From Actinophytocola sp044466355 (lineage in GTDB: Bacteria; Actinomycetota; Actinomycetes; Mycobacteriales; Pseudonocardiaceae): DNA of 64,000 nucleotides. The translations under genes and the position numbers were made by a program. Of this stretch, positions 62,556 to 64,000 are shown piece after piece; within the stretch, counting starts at the first letter, position 1, and each line of letters opens with the position of its first letter. The stretch spans positions 620,001-684,000 of the forward strand of contig NZ_JBITMQ010000001.1 of the NCBI RefSeq assembly GCF_044466355.1, written 5' to 3'. Under the pieces are notes generated by a model. The model was not told the origin of the DNA. It did no database searches and saw only the letters and a program-made list of their open reading frames with translations.

Positions 62556-62598
62556 GAAGGGGTCCTTCATCCCGCTGAACGCACCGAAGGACCCCTTC
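62556..62598. repeat. GAAGG palindromic repeat pair
   Basis: GAAGGGGTCCTTC (62556..62568) and GAAGGACCCCTTC (62586..62598) are perfect inverse copies with a 17-base loop, between the convergent ribA and WYL genes. The same unit and loop length occur at 40551..40597. It may end transcription from both sides. Confidence 0.75.
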
Positions 62599-62630
62599 AG
62601 CACACACGGCGCCCAAACCCAAGCCGAACC

Positions 62631-63584
62631 TCAAGACGAGTAACGAGCCGCAATCGCCGCAGCGCGGTCGTGCAAGGAGGTGCGCAAAGACCGGGGAGAC
62701 AAAGCCTCAGCGTCCGTACCCAACTGCCACAACGCCCACTCGGCGTGCCACAAATCCTGAAAGGTCACCTCCACCCGCACCCAGTCGCCGTCGGGCTCAG
62801 CCGCGCGAACCGCCACCGCGGAGCGAAGCAACTCCTCCCGCCGAGCGGCACGAACCCGCACCAGCACCGCGATGTGCCCGTCGGACAGGAACCGCGCACA
62901 ACGCTCCCGCCAGACCCGGTCAAGGTCGACCCGCTCCGGCCGCTCCGCAGGCTCGGAAAGCTCCTCGGCGCCCACCACCCGCGACAGCCGGTAGGTCCGT
63001 TCGGCACCGGAGCGAGTCGCCAGCAGATAACCCCGCTCCCGCACGGTGACCAGCCCGATCGGGTCGACCGTGCGCCACTCCGGGGACTGCCCGGCCGCCG
63101 CGTAGTGGATGCGCAGCTTGTGCCCGGCGAGCACCGCCCGCCGGATCTCCACCATCGTCGGCGCGGGTAGGTCCTCGACGGCCGCACGGCGGGAGAGCAG
63201 ATCGGTCTCCGGCTCGACCAGAAAACGCTGCGCCGCGTCGCTCGCGGCGGTCCGGTGGGTCTCGGGCAGCGCGTCGACGACCTTGCGCATCGCCGACGCC
63301 AGAGCCGAACCGAGCCCGAAGACCCGCCCCGAGCCGGTGGTCAGCAGGGCGAGGGCCTCGTCGTGGTTCAGCCCGGTGAGCTCGGTCCGGAACCCGGGCA
63401 GCAACGCGAACCCGCCGTGCCTGCCGCGTTCGGCGTAGACCGGGACGCCCGCCGACGACAGCGCCTCGATGTCACGCAGCACGGTGCGGGTGGACACCTC
63501 CAGCTCGCGGGCGAGCGCGGCCGCCGACAGCCGACCGTGCCTGCGCAACAGCAGCACAAGCGAGACCAACCGGTCGGCGCGCAT
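62631..63584 (-). CDS. WYL-domain transcriptional regulator
   Basis: A 317-residue regulator. N-terminal winged HTH (ADRLVSLVLLLRRHGRLSAAALARELEVSTRTVLRDIEALSSAGVPVYAERGRHGGFALLPG) of the DeoR/HTH_11 type, then a WYL domain (about 130-210; here VRERGYLLATR and RTYRLSRVVGAE) and a WCX C-terminal extension (VRVEVTFQDLWHAEWALWQLG). WYL domains sense nucleic acid or nucleotide ligands. ATG 63584 has a minus-strand TAGGGT (63592..63597) seven bases upstream, so it is leaderless; an ATG at 63608 lies upstream of that hexamer. Divergent from the RidA gene, which it may control. Confidence 0.88.
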   Translation of the reverse strand: MRADRLVSLVLLLRRHGRLSAAALARELEVSTRTVLRDIEALSSAGVPVYAERGRHGGFALLPGFRTELTGLNHDEALALLTTGSGRVFGLGSALASAMRKVVDALPETHRTAASDAAQRFLVEPETDLLSRRAAVEDLPAPTMVEIRRAVLAGHKLRIHYAAAGQSPEWRTVDPIGLVTVRERGYLLATRSGAERTYRLSRVVGAEELSEPAERPERVDLDRVWRERCARFLSDGHIAVLVRVRAARREELLRSAVAVRAAEPDGDWVRVEVTFQDLWHAEWALWQLGTDAEALSPRSLRTSLHDRAAAIAARYSS

Positions 63585-63591
63585 GCCGGAA

Positions 63592-63597
63592 ACCCTA
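63592..63597 (-). promoter_or_regulatory. -10 hexamer of the WYL regulator gene
   Basis: Minus-strand TAGGGT, seven bases before ATG 63584. It supports that start over the ATG at 63608. Confidence 0.45.
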
Positions 63598-63667
63598 CCC
63601 GAATACATGACACAGGATGTCGTGATTCGTTGCGAGGCTGCTGTCCACACAAACGAATGGAGCTCAA

Positions 63668-64000
63668 GTGCCAGTGGAACGAACCGCGGTCAACCCGGTG
63701 ACGTGGTCGGTGGAAATGGGGTTCAACCAGGGGGAGGTCGTCTCCGGGCACACCCGCACGCTGTACTGCTCCGGGCAGACCGCGATGGACGGCGACGGCA
63801 AGCCCCAGCACGACGGTGACATGGCGGCCCAGTTGGCGCTGAGCCTCGACAACCTGGAGGCCGTGCTCGCCGAGGCGGGCATGTCACTGGTGAACCTCGT
63901 CCGGCTCAACGTGTACACCACCGACGTCGACCTGCTGTTCCCGCACTACGGCGTGCTGGCGGCCCGGTTGGGCGCCGCGGGCGTGGCACCGGCGACGACG
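63668..64000 (+). CDS. RidA-family protein, N-terminal part
   Basis: The first 111 codons of a RidA/YjgF-family gene that runs off the window. VSGHTRTLYCSGQTAMDGDGKPQHDGDMAAQLALSLDNLEAVLAEAG and VRLNVYTTDVD are the family signatures; the conserved arginine would lie just beyond the edge. RidA proteins hydrolyse reactive enamine/imine intermediates, but many paralogues have other roles. GTG 63668 has GGAG five bases upstream. Divergent from the WYL regulator, with an 83-base gap. Confidence 0.85.
   Translation, partial: MPVERTAVNPVTWSVEMGFNQGEVVSGHTRTLYCSGQTAMDGDGKPQHDGDMAAQLALSLDNLEAVLAEAGMSLVNLVRLNVYTTDVDLLFPHYGVLAARLGAAGVAPATT

Noticed and set aside
63606..63625. GACA/TGTC inverted repeat as a WYL operator
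   Set aside because: Arms of only four bases; too short to claim.

Overview
The window is about 70% G+C with the codon use, leaderless starts and 4-base ATGA/GTGA gene overlaps typical of a filamentous actinobacterium. The gene set and the spaced GAAGG-type intergenic repeats suggest the Pseudonocardiales (a Lentzea, Saccharothrix or Actinosynnema relative); that assignment is inference. There are 52 protein genes and no tRNA, rRNA, CRISPR array, integrase or transposase. A 10-base run of N at 45375..45384, flanked by long homopolymers, marks a scaffolding gap.

Layout. 1..4639: housekeeping (asparaginase end, DinB-like protein, hrpB, ilvA). 4829..13559: an operon of three alpha/beta hydrolases, one secreted and lipase/PHB-depolymerase-like, divergent from a 3-hydroxybutyrate-dehydrogenase-like SDR and a Liv-type ABC importer. 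13573..31152: an arabinan/arabinose locus. A secreted GH51 arabinofuranosidase and a GH43-CBM42 enzyme release arabinose; a YtfQ-YtfR-YtfT-YjfF furanose-type importer diverges from them; a LacI regulator, araB-araD-araA and a ChvE/MmsA/MmsB sugar importer follow. Three related 14-bp palindromes sit at the three main promoters. 31453..39864: a cytoplasmic GH5-like hydrolase, a five-part dipeptide-type ABC importer and a LacI regulator, with two TGAAC-NN-GTTCA palindromes upstream; a beta-oligosaccharide (probably mannan or glucan) uptake system is the best reading.

40640..56556: a secreted plant-cell-wall arsenal: GH5_8 mannanase-CBM2, CBM2-GH48 cellulase, GH9-CBM3c, AA10-CBM2 LPMO, CBM4/9-GH9-CBM2, two GH6 cellulases and a second AA10 LPMO, plus a CelR/CebR-like LacI repressor. 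Six TGGGA-N4-TCCCA palindromes, the CelR/CebR operator, lie at the promoters of this cluster, usually beside the -10 hexamer, so it can be read as one cellobiose-responsive regulon with exo-, endo- and oxidative activities. 56705..57624: small uncharacterised genes with a shared bidirectional leaderless promoter.

58569..62537: five tightly coupled genes (MDR dehydrogenase, an atypical 6-pyruvoyl-tetrahydropterin-synthase-like protein, a GT4 glycosyltransferase, a flippase-like membrane protein, GTP cyclohydrolase II). This looks like an uncharacterised pathway making a GTP-derived, probably glycosylated compound and is the best candidate here for an undescribed system. 62631..64000: a WYL regulator and the start of a RidA gene.
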